Below are positions 1 through 7,370 of a stretch of DNA of 10,838 nt, one piece after another (position 1 is the stretch's first letter; the number at the start of each line of letters is the position of its first letter). Under the pieces are notes generated by a model that did not search any database, was not told the DNA's origin, and worked only from the letters and a program-made list of their open reading frames with translations. The DNA is from Acidobacteriota bacterium (GTDB lineage Bacteria > Acidobacteriota > Terriglobia > Bryobacterales > JACQDG01): the NCBI GenBank assembly GCA_016201185.1, contig JACQDG010000451.1, positions 1 through 10,838 on the forward strand. Direction: 5' to 3'. Position numbers and translations under genes: made by a program.

Positions 1-29
1 AATAGCCCCGAAAACAGGAGAGACCTTGC

Positions 30-1403
30 ATGGCTACCTACAATCCAGTTCCGGTCCGACGCGGCTCCCTGGTGGGACCGCTGATCGTCGTTTTGCTGGG
101 CGTGATCTTTCTGCTGAGCAACTTTCGCCCCGAGTTATCCCTTTGGAAGATCTTTGCCCGCTACTGGCCGTTCCTGCTTATTTTCTGGGGAGCGGGTCGC
201 CTGCTTGAGTACTTCGTAGCGCGCGCGACCTCCCGTCCCATTGCCCGCACGCTCACCGGCGGCGAGGTCTTTCTGGTGATCCTCATCTGCCTGATCGGCA
301 GCGGCTTGTTTGCGGCCGCACGCGGCGATTGGGGCCTGCCGCGCTGGAGCCACCGCAGCATCGAGGTCTTCGGCGCCAACTACGACTTCCCACTCGAAGC
401 GGGCCGCGAGATACCCGCTAACGCCACTGTGGTGGTGAACAACCTCAACGGCAATGTGACCCTGACCGGCGCCGACACCCAGCAACTGAAGATCACCGGC
501 CGCAAGTCGGTCAAGGCTTACAGTCAAACGGAAGCCGACAAGGCCGACAAAGCGACGCCGCTCGAGATCAGCGTGGAGGAGGGCCGCGTCTATGTCCGCA
601 CCAACCAGGACCGGGATTCCGGGCGACGGCGCATCTCGACGGACCTCGAGATCACGGTCCCAAGGACCGTTTCCGTAACTCTCGAAGGCCGCTACGGGGA
701 TTTCCAGGTGAACAACGTCGCCGGCCCTGTGGAGGTCAACAGCAACAATGCGGGGGTACGGTTGAGCGAGATCGCCAAGGACGTGCGGGTCAGCCTGCGG
801 CGCAGCGACATCGTGCGCGCCACCCAGGTGAAGGGCAATGTCGATATCTCCGGGCGCGGCCGCGATATCGAGCTGGAGCAGGTAGCCGGCACGGTGACCA
901 TCAACGGCGACTTTTCCTGTAGCATCAAGATCCAGGACGTAGCCAAGCCTGTTCGCTATACCTCCAGCCAGACCGAGCTGAGCCTGGAAAAGCTGCCGGG
1001 GAAAATGGAAATGGACCTGGGCTCGCTCACGGCGACCAACGTGGTCGGACCGGTGAAGCTGACCGCCCGCTCCAAAGATGTCCGCATCGAGGACTTCACC
1101 AAAGAAATCGACATCACTTCCCGCCGCGGCGACATTGAACTGCGCGCCTCTAAGCTGCCCCTCGCCAACATTCATGCCGAGAGCCACAGTGGCGACATCC
1201 AACTCCAGGTGCCCGCCGGCGCGCGCTTCTCGCTCGAAGCCACCACCGCCAGCGGCGGGGTGAAGAACGAATACAGCGAATCGATTAAGGTCGTCAAGCA
1301 GGGCAAGTCCGCCGAAATGCGCGGGGAAGTTGCCGGCTCCGGCGCGGCCGCCCAGGTGCGGCTGGTCACCGACCGCGGCGCCATCACGATCAAGAAGTCC
1401 TGA
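30..1403 (+). CDS. LiaF-like membrane-anchored DUF4097-family protein
   Basis: This is a 457-residue protein. An AGGAG at 16-20 lies 9 nt before the ATG, which supports this start. Three hydrophobic segments (about residues 13-31, 45-61 and 78-96) form a module like the LiaI/LiaF transmembrane region, with short polar turns and a Trp/Phe-rich second helix. From about residue 110 onward the chain is beta-rich and repetitive. Units of roughly 20 residues carry recurring patterns such as 'V.G.V...', 'GDI.L' and 'KDVRI', typical of the DUF4097 putative adhesin domain, which probably folds as a beta-solenoid. With an odd number of helices and a cytoplasmic N terminus, the repeat domain would face the periplasm. 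In LiaF relatives such proteins act in envelope-stress sensing; that role here is inference, since no two-component genes are visible. The gene converges on the glycosidase-like gene downstream. Confidence 0.8.
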   Translation: MATYNPVPVRRGSLVGPLIVVLLGVIFLLSNFRPELSLWKIFARYWPFLLIFWGAGRLLEYFVARATSRPIARTLTGGEVFLVILICLIGSGLFAAARGDWGLPRWSHRSIEVFGANYDFPLEAGREIPANATVVVNNLNGNVTLTGADTQQLKITGRKSVKAYSQTEADKADKATPLEISVEEGRVYVRTNQDRDSGRRRISTDLEITVPRTVSVTLEGRYGDFQVNNVAGPVEVNSNNAGVRLSEIAKDVRVSLRRSDIVRATQVKGNVDISGRGRDIELEQVAGTVTINGDFSCSIKIQDVAKPVRYTSSQTELSLEKLPGKMEMDLGSLTATNVVGPVKLTARSKDVRIEDFTKEIDITSRRGDIELRASKLPLANIHAESHSGDIQLQVPAGARFSLEATTASGGVKNEYSESIKVVKQGKSAEMRGEVAGSGAAAQVRLVTDRGAITIKKS

Positions 1404-1407
1404 GCAT

Positions 1408-1421
1408 GGCCCCGGAGGGCC
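1408..1421. terminator. Weak hairpin between convergent genes, possible terminator
   Basis: A GGCCC (1408-1412) and GGGCC (1417-1421) pair around a CGGA loop, in the 27-nt gap between two converging genes. It is the only candidate terminator in the gap and would act on either strand. The stem is only 5 bp and no T-run follows on either strand, so it may be nothing more than GC-rich sequence. Confidence 0.2.
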
Positions 1422-1430
1422 GAACTTCCT

Positions 1431-3938
1431 TCAGGTAATTGTGATTATATAGCCGGCCCGAGGGGCATCGGCAGGGGCGACCAGCTTTTCGCCGTTGGCC
1501 GAAACATAGTAGTCCAGGAGCTCAGAACCAGGGCCAAGAGGTCCGAGCGTTGCTTCGTAAGTTCGGCGGCCCAGGAGCCTGGCCGGCGTGCTCTGCCAAT
1601 GATCCGAGCCGCGCCGGCGTGTGTGCAGCGACACACGGTCCACTTCGGCAGGGCCCGGCGCGATGATCAGCACCCGCACCTTCTCGCCCGGCGCCAGCAT
1701 CGATGGACGCGTAGGAACAATCAGCCGCTGCGGAGCCTCCGTGTCCGGTTGCGTCACTTGCCCGAACAGTTTCTCCGTCTCCGGCGGCAATTCGCCTAAG
1801 TACTCTTTCATTGACAGGCGCAGCCGCACCAGGGCCAAGCGCACGAACTTGTCGTGCATCGAGGCCAGCGCCCCCTGGTCGTTCCGCGTGGCGACGATCC
1901 GCTGGAAGATAAGCATGGCGCGTCGCACTTCAGGGGCCAACCGCAGCCACAGCGGAATGCCGTCCTTTCTCACCTTCTCGCGCGCCTCATCTCCGCGGCC
2001 GCTCTTCTTCAATTCCCCGGCCGCCTCCAGCACGCCGTGTAGACGATGAGCCAGCGTCCAGGCTTCGGTATAAGGAACCAGGAACTCGACATGTCCGGCG
2101 AGATATTCCACCCGCTCCCTTTCTGCGACTGACTGCGTGGCATTGGCCAGCCGGCGCAGCTCCGTCGCCACCTGCTTTTGCGACTCAGCCACCGCCGACT
2201 CGGGTGCGTACTTGTTCCAGAACGCGAACGCTTCACCGTAATCGCCGGAAAACTCGTGAGTCTGGGCGTGGCCGTCCTTGAATTCTCCGGTGAAGGTGCA
2301 AAGCAGCTTGCGGTCCCGGTCGGCGTCAGCCAGCACATTCGCGAGCCGCGCCGCCCGCTCGCCGGCGGCCTGGGTTCGCGCGTAGGCGGGAAAATAATCA
2401 GCCGGCGAAGGCCGGTCCTCCCAACTGCAGCGCGCTTGAAAGCCGGCCGTGGGGTCCACAATCCGATGCCTCCAATGAATACCAAGCAGCCCTTGACAGC
2501 CGAAGGCGGCCGCGCGGTTCATGTCGCTTTCAAAACGGTGGACGTGGAATTGCGGCAGCCACATGGCCGGGTCATCCTCCAGCCAGGGAATGGGCCAGCG
2601 CTCGCGGCCCTCGAGTTTGCCGAACACCTCGTGCACGGGGTCCCATCCAAGGTTGTCGCTCAGGCAGGTGAAGATGATGTCCATTGGCAGGCGCTTGTGA
2701 AAGGATTCGAAATGCCGGGCCACGCCGCCCCAGCCCGAGACCACCAGGTGCTTCCCCGGCGCGTGGCGGCGGAGGAAATCGTGGGCCTGCAGAAACGGAG
2801 TTACCGAAAGCGGCGCACCCGACTTCTGGCTGGCCCAGTTCATGCCTTCGTCTTCCCACAGCCAGACATAATCAATGTCCGGATAGGCCGCGAGCAGTTG
2901 GCCGAGCCTCGCTTCCAGGAGATCGCGCGCCGTCACTGACTCGACATCGAAACGCGCGCCGGCCCCGGGGCCTGGGATCTGGGCGGGCTTCGCTTCGGGC
3001 GGCAGCGCCCGCCAGATCTCATCGGGGATTTGGTAAGGCTCGAAGCCGACCCCGGTGCGGATCCCCAGCCGCTGGGCGTAAGCAAAAGCATCCCGCCAGA
3101 GTTGCCGGGTCCGCTCCGCCTCCTCCCACGGATCACGCGCGCGCCGCATGGCGTCGGCGCCGAACACCTCCCCGTCGTAAAACTGCGCCGCGCCCATGGT
3201 GAAGCGGGAGGTCCTCTGCGGCAGGTAACCCCAGCGGTTCGTCGCAGTGGTGTCGAGGAACGCCAGGTGCCCCACGCCGGCAAATTCAAAAGAGAGATAA
3301 GACTCGGCCCATTGATTCGCCCCGCTGTAGACATGCACGCCGAAGGTGTTGAAGCGCATGCGCAGCATCGACTCGAAGTAGGCGCGGAAATCCTCTTCGT
3401 TGTAGACCGTGATGCAATTGAGGAAGTCCGGCCACGGCAACAGCCCGCGGACAGCAAATCGCGGCGTCCCATTCCAGGGACGGTTGGGCGGCGGCAAAAC
3501 CAGCCCACGCGCCGGCTCGAGGGGATAGCTTTCGCCGTCGATGCCGAAAAAGGCGCCCTGGCGCTCAAGAAAGTCAAACACGGCGTAGAGCAGAGCCTGT
3601 TCCCCGGCGGCCGAAAGCGTCACTCCGCCCGGCTCGGCGGCAATGGAATATGCCTCGGGATTGCCGAATTTCTCAGGCTCGAGGCGCAAGCCTATCCACA
3701 GATCATCACTCCTCGCCTCCGCTTTGCTGCCCGCCAGGCGGGCCTCCGCGCCGAGCCGCAGGTGACCCAGGCCGCGCAGCAACTCGCGCTCTGCGAGCCG
3801 GCGGCGAACATTCGGTTCCCGTGCCGCTTCGATCAGAATCCGGCGCGGAGCCCGGCCCTGGAGCGACAGGGCGGCAACCGCGCCCAAGGCTGACCCTTGC
3901 AAAAACCGGCGACGAGGCAGATCCGTCGTACTCTCCAT
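1431..3938 (-). CDS. Tat-exported glycoside hydrolase-like protein (GH67/GH20-like architecture)
   Basis: The protein has 835 residues from the ATG at 3938; a GTG one codon upstream (3941) is also in frame. The N terminus has a twin-arginine motif (RRRFLQG, residues 9-15) followed by an Ala/Leu-rich stretch, so the protein is probably exported folded. Residues about 32-150 look like the alpha/beta N-terminal domain of GH67 and GH20 enzymes, including a 'YAVFDFLERQG' segment. Residues about 160-500 fit a TIM-barrel core. The motif WLWEDEG (359-365) sits where a barrel strand would end and offers E362, D363 and E364 as candidate catalytic acids; GIHWRH (486-491) could be a late strand. A helical region follows, and the last ~100 residues look like an Ig/FN3-type beta domain ('LLDYYVSA'). 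The likely role is hydrolysis of a plant or microbial polysaccharide outside the cytoplasm. Family and substrate are inferred from pattern only; a non-enzymatic carbohydrate-binding role cannot be excluded. Confidence 0.6.
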   Translation of the reverse strand: MESTTDLPRRRFLQGSALGAVAALSLQGRAPRRILIEAAREPNVRRRLAERELLRGLGHLRLGAEARLAGSKAEARSDDLWIGLRLEPEKFGNPEAYSIAAEPGGVTLSAAGEQALLYAVFDFLERQGAFFGIDGESYPLEPARGLVLPPPNRPWNGTPRFAVRGLLPWPDFLNCITVYNEEDFRAYFESMLRMRFNTFGVHVYSGANQWAESYLSFEFAGVGHLAFLDTTATNRWGYLPQRTSRFTMGAAQFYDGEVFGADAMRRARDPWEEAERTRQLWRDAFAYAQRLGIRTGVGFEPYQIPDEIWRALPPEAKPAQIPGPGAGARFDVESVTARDLLEARLGQLLAAYPDIDYVWLWEDEGMNWASQKSGAPLSVTPFLQAHDFLRRHAPGKHLVVSGWGGVARHFESFHKRLPMDIIFTCLSDNLGWDPVHEVFGKLEGRERWPIPWLEDDPAMWLPQFHVHRFESDMNRAAAFGCQGLLGIHWRHRIVDPTAGFQARCSWEDRPSPADYFPAYARTQAAGERAARLANVLADADRDRKLLCTFTGEFKDGHAQTHEFSGDYGEAFAFWNKYAPESAVAESQKQVATELRRLANATQSVAERERVEYLAGHVEFLVPYTEAWTLAHRLHGVLEAAGELKKSGRGDEAREKVRKDGIPLWLRLAPEVRRAMLIFQRIVATRNDQGALASMHDKFVRLALVRLRLSMKEYLGELPPETEKLFGQVTQPDTEAPQRLIVPTRPSMLAPGEKVRVLIIAPGPAEVDRVSLHTRRRGSDHWQSTPARLLGRRTYEATLGPLGPGSELLDYYVSANGEKLVAPADAPRAGYIITIT

Positions 3939-3941
3939 CAC

Positions 3942-3949
3942 TCACCTCC
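3942..3949 (-). promoter_or_regulatory. Strong Shine-Dalgarno for the glycosidase-like gene
   Basis: Read on the minus strand this is GGAGGTGA, a full-length match to the 16S rRNA anti-Shine-Dalgarno. Its GGAGG core (3945-3949) is 6 nt from the ATG at 3938 but only 3 nt from the in-frame GTG at 3941. I therefore chose the ATG as the start. It contrasts with thiI, yggS and tmk, which have no such site. Confidence 0.75.
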
Positions 3950-3958
3950 AGCACCCAG

Positions 3959-3978
3959 TGGATCGGCTCTCCGATCCA
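3959..3978. repeat. Perfect inverted repeat, candidate operator
   Basis: TGGATCGG (3959-3966) and CCGATCCA (3971-3978) are perfect 8-bp arms around CTCT. A further ATCGG at 3978-3982 makes a second, overlapping inverted pair with CCGAT at 3971-3975, so three half-sites of the same core lie within about 22 bp. The repeat lies 20 nt upstream of the glycosidase-like ATG and just downstream of its predicted transcription start. That is a common place for a repressor operator; it could also fold as a hairpin in the 5' leader. No regulator gene is visible in the window. Confidence 0.5.
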
Positions 3979-3990
3979 TCGGCCGACTCC

Positions 3991-4019
3991 AAGATAAGAG
4001 AGATGCCGCCGCAACACAA
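3991..4019 (-). promoter_or_regulatory. Candidate sigma-70-type promoter for the glycosidase-like gene
   Basis: On the minus strand a TTGTGT (4019-4014, 3 of 6 matches to the -35 consensus) and TATCTT (3996-3991, 4 of 6 to the -10) are separated by exactly 17 bp. Transcription would begin near 3984, leaving a leader of about 45 nt that contains the inverted repeat and the strong Shine-Dalgarno. The matches are moderate and the call rests mainly on the ideal spacing and position. Confidence 0.35.
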
Positions 4020-4066
4020 GCGCAAAAGGATCCCCCGGCAAAGCACTGCCTACCTCTCCTTGCCGA

Positions 4067-4072
4067 TATAAT
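4067..4072 (+). promoter_or_regulatory. Perfect TATAAT -10 box before thiI, probably leaderless
   Basis: A consensus TATAAT ends 7 nt before the ATG at 4080, so transcription would start on or next to the start codon. No Shine-Dalgarno precedes either ATG (4071 or 4080), and the ATG at 4071 overlaps the box itself. No convincing -35 lies 16-18 bp upstream and there is no extended -10 TG, so the promoter call depends on the hexamer and its position. Confidence 0.45.
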
Positions 4073-4079
4073 GGAAGTG

Positions 4080-5321
4080 ATGCCTCTCCTGTTGCTCCAC
4101 TATCACGAAATGTGGCTGAAGGGCCGCAACCGCAGCTTTTTCCTGCATAAATTCGTCGCCTCCATTCATGAGCAACTGAGCGGCCTGGGACGGGTGAAGG
4201 TGGAGCTGGAAGACGGCCGCGTGCTGGTCCGACTGCAATCGGAGCAGGCTTTACCGGCGGCCGCGGAAAAGGCACAAAGAATCTTCGGCGTCGCCTACTA
4301 CTCCGTTGCCGCCGAGGCGGAACGCGACCTGGCGACGGTGGAGCAGACGGCGTGGGAGCAGCTGGCCGGCCAATCCTTCCGCACCTTCGCCGTGCGCGTG
4401 CGTCGCGCCGACAAGACACTGCCCTTCCGTTCGCACGAGGCCGAGCAGCGGCTGGGGCGCACGATCCTGGACCGCGCCGCCCAGACCGGGCGCTCCATTT
4501 CCGTCGATCTCGAGAACCCTGACCTGACCTGTTACGTGGAGTTCACGAGCCGTCGCGCCCTCGTATATACCAAGAAGCTTCCCGGGCCCGGCGGCATGGC
4601 TTCCAACACGGCCGGCAAGCTGGTCTGCCTGCTTTCCGGAGGCTACGATTCGGCGGTGGCCGCCTACAAGATGATGAAGCGCGGGGCGCGTCTCATTTTT
4701 GTTCACTTTCACGGTGTGGCGGCCCGGCCGGGCGAGGCCAGCGAGCCCGTGGCGCGCGAGATCGTCCGCACCCTGGTCCCTTACCAGGGCTCGGCGCGGC
4801 TCTACCTGGTCCCGTTTTACGAATTGCAACGAGAAGTGGTGCTGGGCGCCCCGGAAGGCTTTCGTATCCTGATATACCGCCGGCTGATGCTGCGGATCGG
4901 CGCGGCCATCGCTCACAAGCATCGGGCCCTGGGCCTAGTGGTGGGGGACAGCCTCGGCCAGGTGGCTTCGCAGACTTTGCAGAATATGGCTGCGGTGGGC
5001 GCCGTCGCCCGACTGCCCCTTTACCGCCCGCTGGTGGGCGACGATAAGCAGGAAATCATCGATGTTGCACGCCGCATCGGCACGTACGAGATCTCGAGCG
5101 AGCGCTTCACCGATTGCTGCCCGGTTTTCCTGCCCCGCAGCCCGCGCCTGTTTGCGACGCCGGAGGAACTGGACCGTGCCGAAGCAGGCCTGGACATTCC
5201 CTCGATGGTCAGCCGGGGCGTGGCTAGCGCTCGCCGGGAGGTCTACAAATTTGTCGATGGCCGGGTGATCGAGGCCCAGAGCAAGGAGCCTGCCCACTCC
5301 GATGCCGGCCTATTGGTTTAG
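4080..5321 (+). CDS. thiI: tRNA 4-thiouridine synthetase ThiI (short form, no rhodanese domain)
   Basis: ThiI adenylates U8 of tRNA and inserts persulfide sulfur to give 4-thiouridine; it can also feed sulfur into the thiamine thiazole. The 413-residue product has the N-terminal ferredoxin-like start (MPLLLLHYHEMWLKGRN), a THUMP region (about 60-165) and an ATP pyrophosphatase P-loop (SGGYDS, 186-191). The conserved family motif GDSLGQVASQTL is at 289-300. DCCPVF (345-350) carries the cysteine equivalent to E. coli Cys344. The chain stops before any rhodanese domain, so the persulfide must come by the route used by short ThiI proteins, normally a cysteine desulfurase not seen here. The start at 4080 aligns with known ThiI N termini; the ATG at 4071 adds only three residues. 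The frame stays open further upstream, but that sequence does not resemble ThiI. It is the first gene of the overlapping run up to 8649. Confidence 0.93.
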   Translation: MPLLLLHYHEMWLKGRNRSFFLHKFVASIHEQLSGLGRVKVELEDGRVLVRLQSEQALPAAAEKAQRIFGVAYYSVAAEAERDLATVEQTAWEQLAGQSFRTFAVRVRRADKTLPFRSHEAEQRLGRTILDRAAQTGRSISVDLENPDLTCYVEFTSRRALVYTKKLPGPGGMASNTAGKLVCLLSGGYDSAVAAYKMMKRGARLIFVHFHGVAARPGEASEPVAREIVRTLVPYQGSARLYLVPFYELQREVVLGAPEGFRILIYRRLMLRIGAAIAHKHRALGLVVGDSLGQVASQTLQNMAAVGAVARLPLYRPLVGDDKQEIIDVARRIGTYEISSERFTDCCPVFLPRSPRLFATPEELDRAEAGLDIPSMVSRGVASARREVYKFVDGRVIEAQSKEPAHSDAGLLV

Positions 5322-6168
5322 GATGCTGCGAGCGAGCCTGGTCCTTTGCGGTTCGTTACTGGGGGCGCTTTGCGCTCCGGCTGCCGAGCAGAAGAAGGGC
5401 CTCACCATCTTAAACGCCGCCTTGCTTGAAGCGGAAGACGGCTTCGCCGCGAGCCCCGACACCGTTTATCAGCCCGGCGAAACCATCTACCTCAGCTTCA
5501 ACATTCAGGGCTACGCGGTGGACCGCAACAACCGCGTCAAGCTCGGCTACACGATCGACGCCCTGGATTTCAAAGGCATTCCCTTTGTCGAACAACAAGC
5601 AGGAAAAATCGATACGGAACTGTCGGCGCAGGACGCCCGCTGGTCGCCGCGCGTCCGTTTTTCAGCGACCCTCCCCGCTTTTTCCGATTCGGGAAAATAC
5701 CGGCTTGTAATCGGGGTGACTGACGAGCTGGCCCGGACGCAGGTTTCCCAGGAGATTCCGTTTCAGGTCCGCGGGCGCAACGTCGAGCCCAGCCCCAAGC
5801 TTGTGGTTCGCAATTTTCGGTTCTCCCTTCAGGAGGACGGCGATCCGCTGGTGGTGGCGGCTTACCGGCGCGGCGATACCCTGTGGGCCTCCTTCGATAT
5901 CACCGGGTACCAAACGGGAGAGAAAAACCTGGTCTGGGTGGAGTATGACCTGTCCGTGTTCGATGCCGATGGCAAGCTGCTCTACCAGCAACCGCAGCCG
6001 GCCGAGGACAAGGCGACCTCCTTCTACCCCCGCCGTTATGTCCACGCCGTTTTCAGCCTGAACCTGGAAAGCGGGATCCAGCCGGGCGAGTACACCATCG
6101 TGATCGTGGTCCGCGACCGGCTCGGCAACCAGACCCACGAGACCCGCCAGAAATTCAGCATCGAATGA
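5302..6168 (+). CDS. Secreted two-repeat beta-sandwich protein of unknown function
   Basis: The product has 288 residues with a Sec-type signal peptide: hydrophobic stretch about residues 9-25, likely cleavage after APA (residue 27). There is no proper lipobox, because Leu precedes the Cys in 'GALC'. The mature part consists of two homologous halves, about 34-157 and 167-288, offset by about 131 residues. Matching segments are 'YQPGETIYLSFNIQGY' with 'YRRGDTLWASFDITGY', and 'GKYRLVIGVTDELA' with 'GEYTIVIVVRDRLG'. The pattern of alternating hydrophobic strands suggests a tandem of Ig-like beta-sandwiches, perhaps carbohydrate- or protein-binding; I do not recognise the family. The start at 5302 overlaps thiI by 20 nt and has an AGGAG 13 nt upstream, which is long. 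An in-frame ATG at 5323, right after the thiI stop, would give a neater signal peptide but has no Shine-Dalgarno. The gene ends in a 4-nt ATGA overlap with glcE. Confidence 0.75.
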   Translation: MPAYWFRMLRASLVLCGSLLGALCAPAAEQKKGLTILNAALLEAEDGFAASPDTVYQPGETIYLSFNIQGYAVDRNNRVKLGYTIDALDFKGIPFVEQQAGKIDTELSAQDARWSPRVRFSATLPAFSDSGKYRLVIGVTDELARTQVSQEIPFQVRGRNVEPSPKLVVRNFRFSLQEDGDPLVVAAYRRGDTLWASFDITGYQTGEKNLVWVEYDLSVFDADGKLLYQQPQPAEDKATSFYPRRYVHAVFSLNLESGIQPGEYTIVIVVRDRLGNQTHETRQKFSIE

Positions 6169-7370
6169 CGCCCCACCAGAACTACGACCGTGAGGGAGTG
6201 GTCTATCCCGCGGACATCGACGAATTATGTGAAATCCTGGGCCGCTGCGGAGCCGAGCGCAAGACCGTCGAGCTGGGAGGCCTCTTCACCAAGCGGGCCA
6301 TGGGCGGAAAGGTAACGCCGGCCGACGTAGTGGCCTCCACCGCTCGCATCGACCGGGTGGCGGAATATGAGCCGAAAGATCTCACGATCGGCGTTGAGCC
6401 CGGCCTTAGTTATCAGGCTCTGGAAGACTTGCTCGCCGCCAATCGCCAGATGCTGCCGCTCGATCCTCCACTGGCGTCGGAGGCGACCATCGGGGGAGCG
6501 GTGGCGGCCAATTGCTGCGGGCCGCGCCGGCGGCTGTACGGCTCGGCCCGCGACCTGGTTATCGGCATGAGCTTCGTCACCTTGGAGGGCAAGCAGGTCC
6601 GCTCCGGCGGCATGGTGGTGAAGAACGTGGCCGGCCTGGATATGGCTAAGCTGCTGATCGGCTCGTTCGGCACGCTGGCCGCTATCGCCCGGATCAATTT
6701 CCGGCTCTATCCCCGGCCGGTCGAGGAAAAGACATTCTTGCTGGCCTTTGATTCGCTCGAAGCGGCGCTCTCGGCCCGCGACGCCGTCCTGCGCAGCGTG
6801 CTCCAGCCTCAGGCCGTGGATCTCGCCAACCCGGCGGCCGCCACCCGGCTCGGGGGCGGCCTTCCCGCCCGCTACCTGTTCCTGGTCGAGGCCGGCGGGA
6901 TCGAGGCCGTGCTGGCGCGCTACGAGCGGGAGCTGAAGAACATCGCGCGTGACGCCGGCGCCGCCGAGTTCCTCGAGTTCGAGGAGGAGCGCGGCCGCCG
7001 GTTGTGGTCCGCCGTGCGCGACTTCCCCGCCCTGCGCACCGAGCGCGACTCCGACGCCGCTGTGCTGCGTATTTCCACTACCTTATCCCGCCTGGGCGAG
7101 TGCTTCGCTTTGGCCGGCTCGCTGCCCGCCCTGGCCCGCGCTGGTTCCGGGATTGCCTATGTGCGCTGCCCCTCGCCCTTTGCGGAACTCGTCCAGCGGG
7201 CCCGCGCTGCCGGGCTTTCGACCGTGGTAGAATCCTGCGCAGCCGCCGGGAAAGACAGCGTGGAACTGTGGGCCGATCCAGGGCCCGAGCTGGAGGTCAT
7301 GTCCCGGATCAAGCAAGCTCTCGATCCGCATCACCTGCTCAACCATGGCCGCCTCTACAACCGTCTCTGA
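6165..7370 (+). CDS. glcE: Glycolate oxidase FAD-binding subunit GlcE
   Basis: The 401-residue product matches the GlcE subunit of the membrane-associated glycolate oxidase (GlcDEF), which oxidises glycolate to glyoxylate and passes electrons to the respiratory chain. The FAD_binding_4 signature covers about residues 10-180. It shows TIGGAVAANCCGP (108-120) and the family-typical KNVAGLDMAKLLIGSFGTLA (153-172). The C terminus has the expected 'NHGRLYNRL'-type ending. At about 400 residues it is longer than E. coli GlcE (about 350). Its ATG overlaps the preceding stop as ATGA and there is no independent Shine-Dalgarno, so translation is probably coupled. The catalytic GlcD subunit, which normally precedes glcE, is not in the window. 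A different 2-hydroxyacid substrate remains possible. Confidence 0.88.
   Translation: MTPHQNYDREGVVYPADIDELCEILGRCGAERKTVELGGLFTKRAMGGKVTPADVVASTARIDRVAEYEPKDLTIGVEPGLSYQALEDLLAANRQMLPLDPPLASEATIGGAVAANCCGPRRRLYGSARDLVIGMSFVTLEGKQVRSGGMVVKNVAGLDMAKLLIGSFGTLAAIARINFRLYPRPVEEKTFLLAFDSLEAALSARDAVLRSVLQPQAVDLANPAAATRLGGGLPARYLFLVEAGGIEAVLARYERELKNIARDAGAAEFLEFEEERGRRLWSAVRDFPALRTERDSDAAVLRISTTLSRLGECFALAGSLPALARAGSGIAYVRCPSPFAELVQRARAAGLSTVVESCAAAGKDSVELWADPGPELEVMSRIKQALDPHHLLNHGRLYNRL

Noticed and set aside
135..1202. 355-codon open frame on the minus strand opposite the DUF4097 gene
   Set aside because: Its low-complexity Ala/Asp/Gly/His-rich translation has no recognisable motif, and the opposite strand encodes a clear membrane anchor and repeats with a Shine-Dalgarno. 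It is a GC-rich shadow frame.
2178..3893. Two long plus-strand open frames (2178-2939 and 3030-3893) opposite the glycosidase-like gene
   Set aside because: Both translate to Arg/Pro/Ala-rich sequence without domains, whereas the minus strand gives a coherent Tat signal and enzyme-like architecture preceded by a full Shine-Dalgarno.
3897..4079. Upstream extension of the thiI frame to the ATG at 3897
   Set aside because: The extra 61 residues do not resemble ThiI, overlap the divergent gene, and run through the inverted repeat and promoter. The ATG at 4080 matches the family N terminus.
5320..5327. Possible lipoprotein signal in the beta-sandwich protein (cysteine at 'GALC')
   Set aside because: Leu immediately before the Cys does not fit the lipobox, and a better Sec cleavage site (APA) follows, so I treat it as a secreted rather than lipid-anchored protein.
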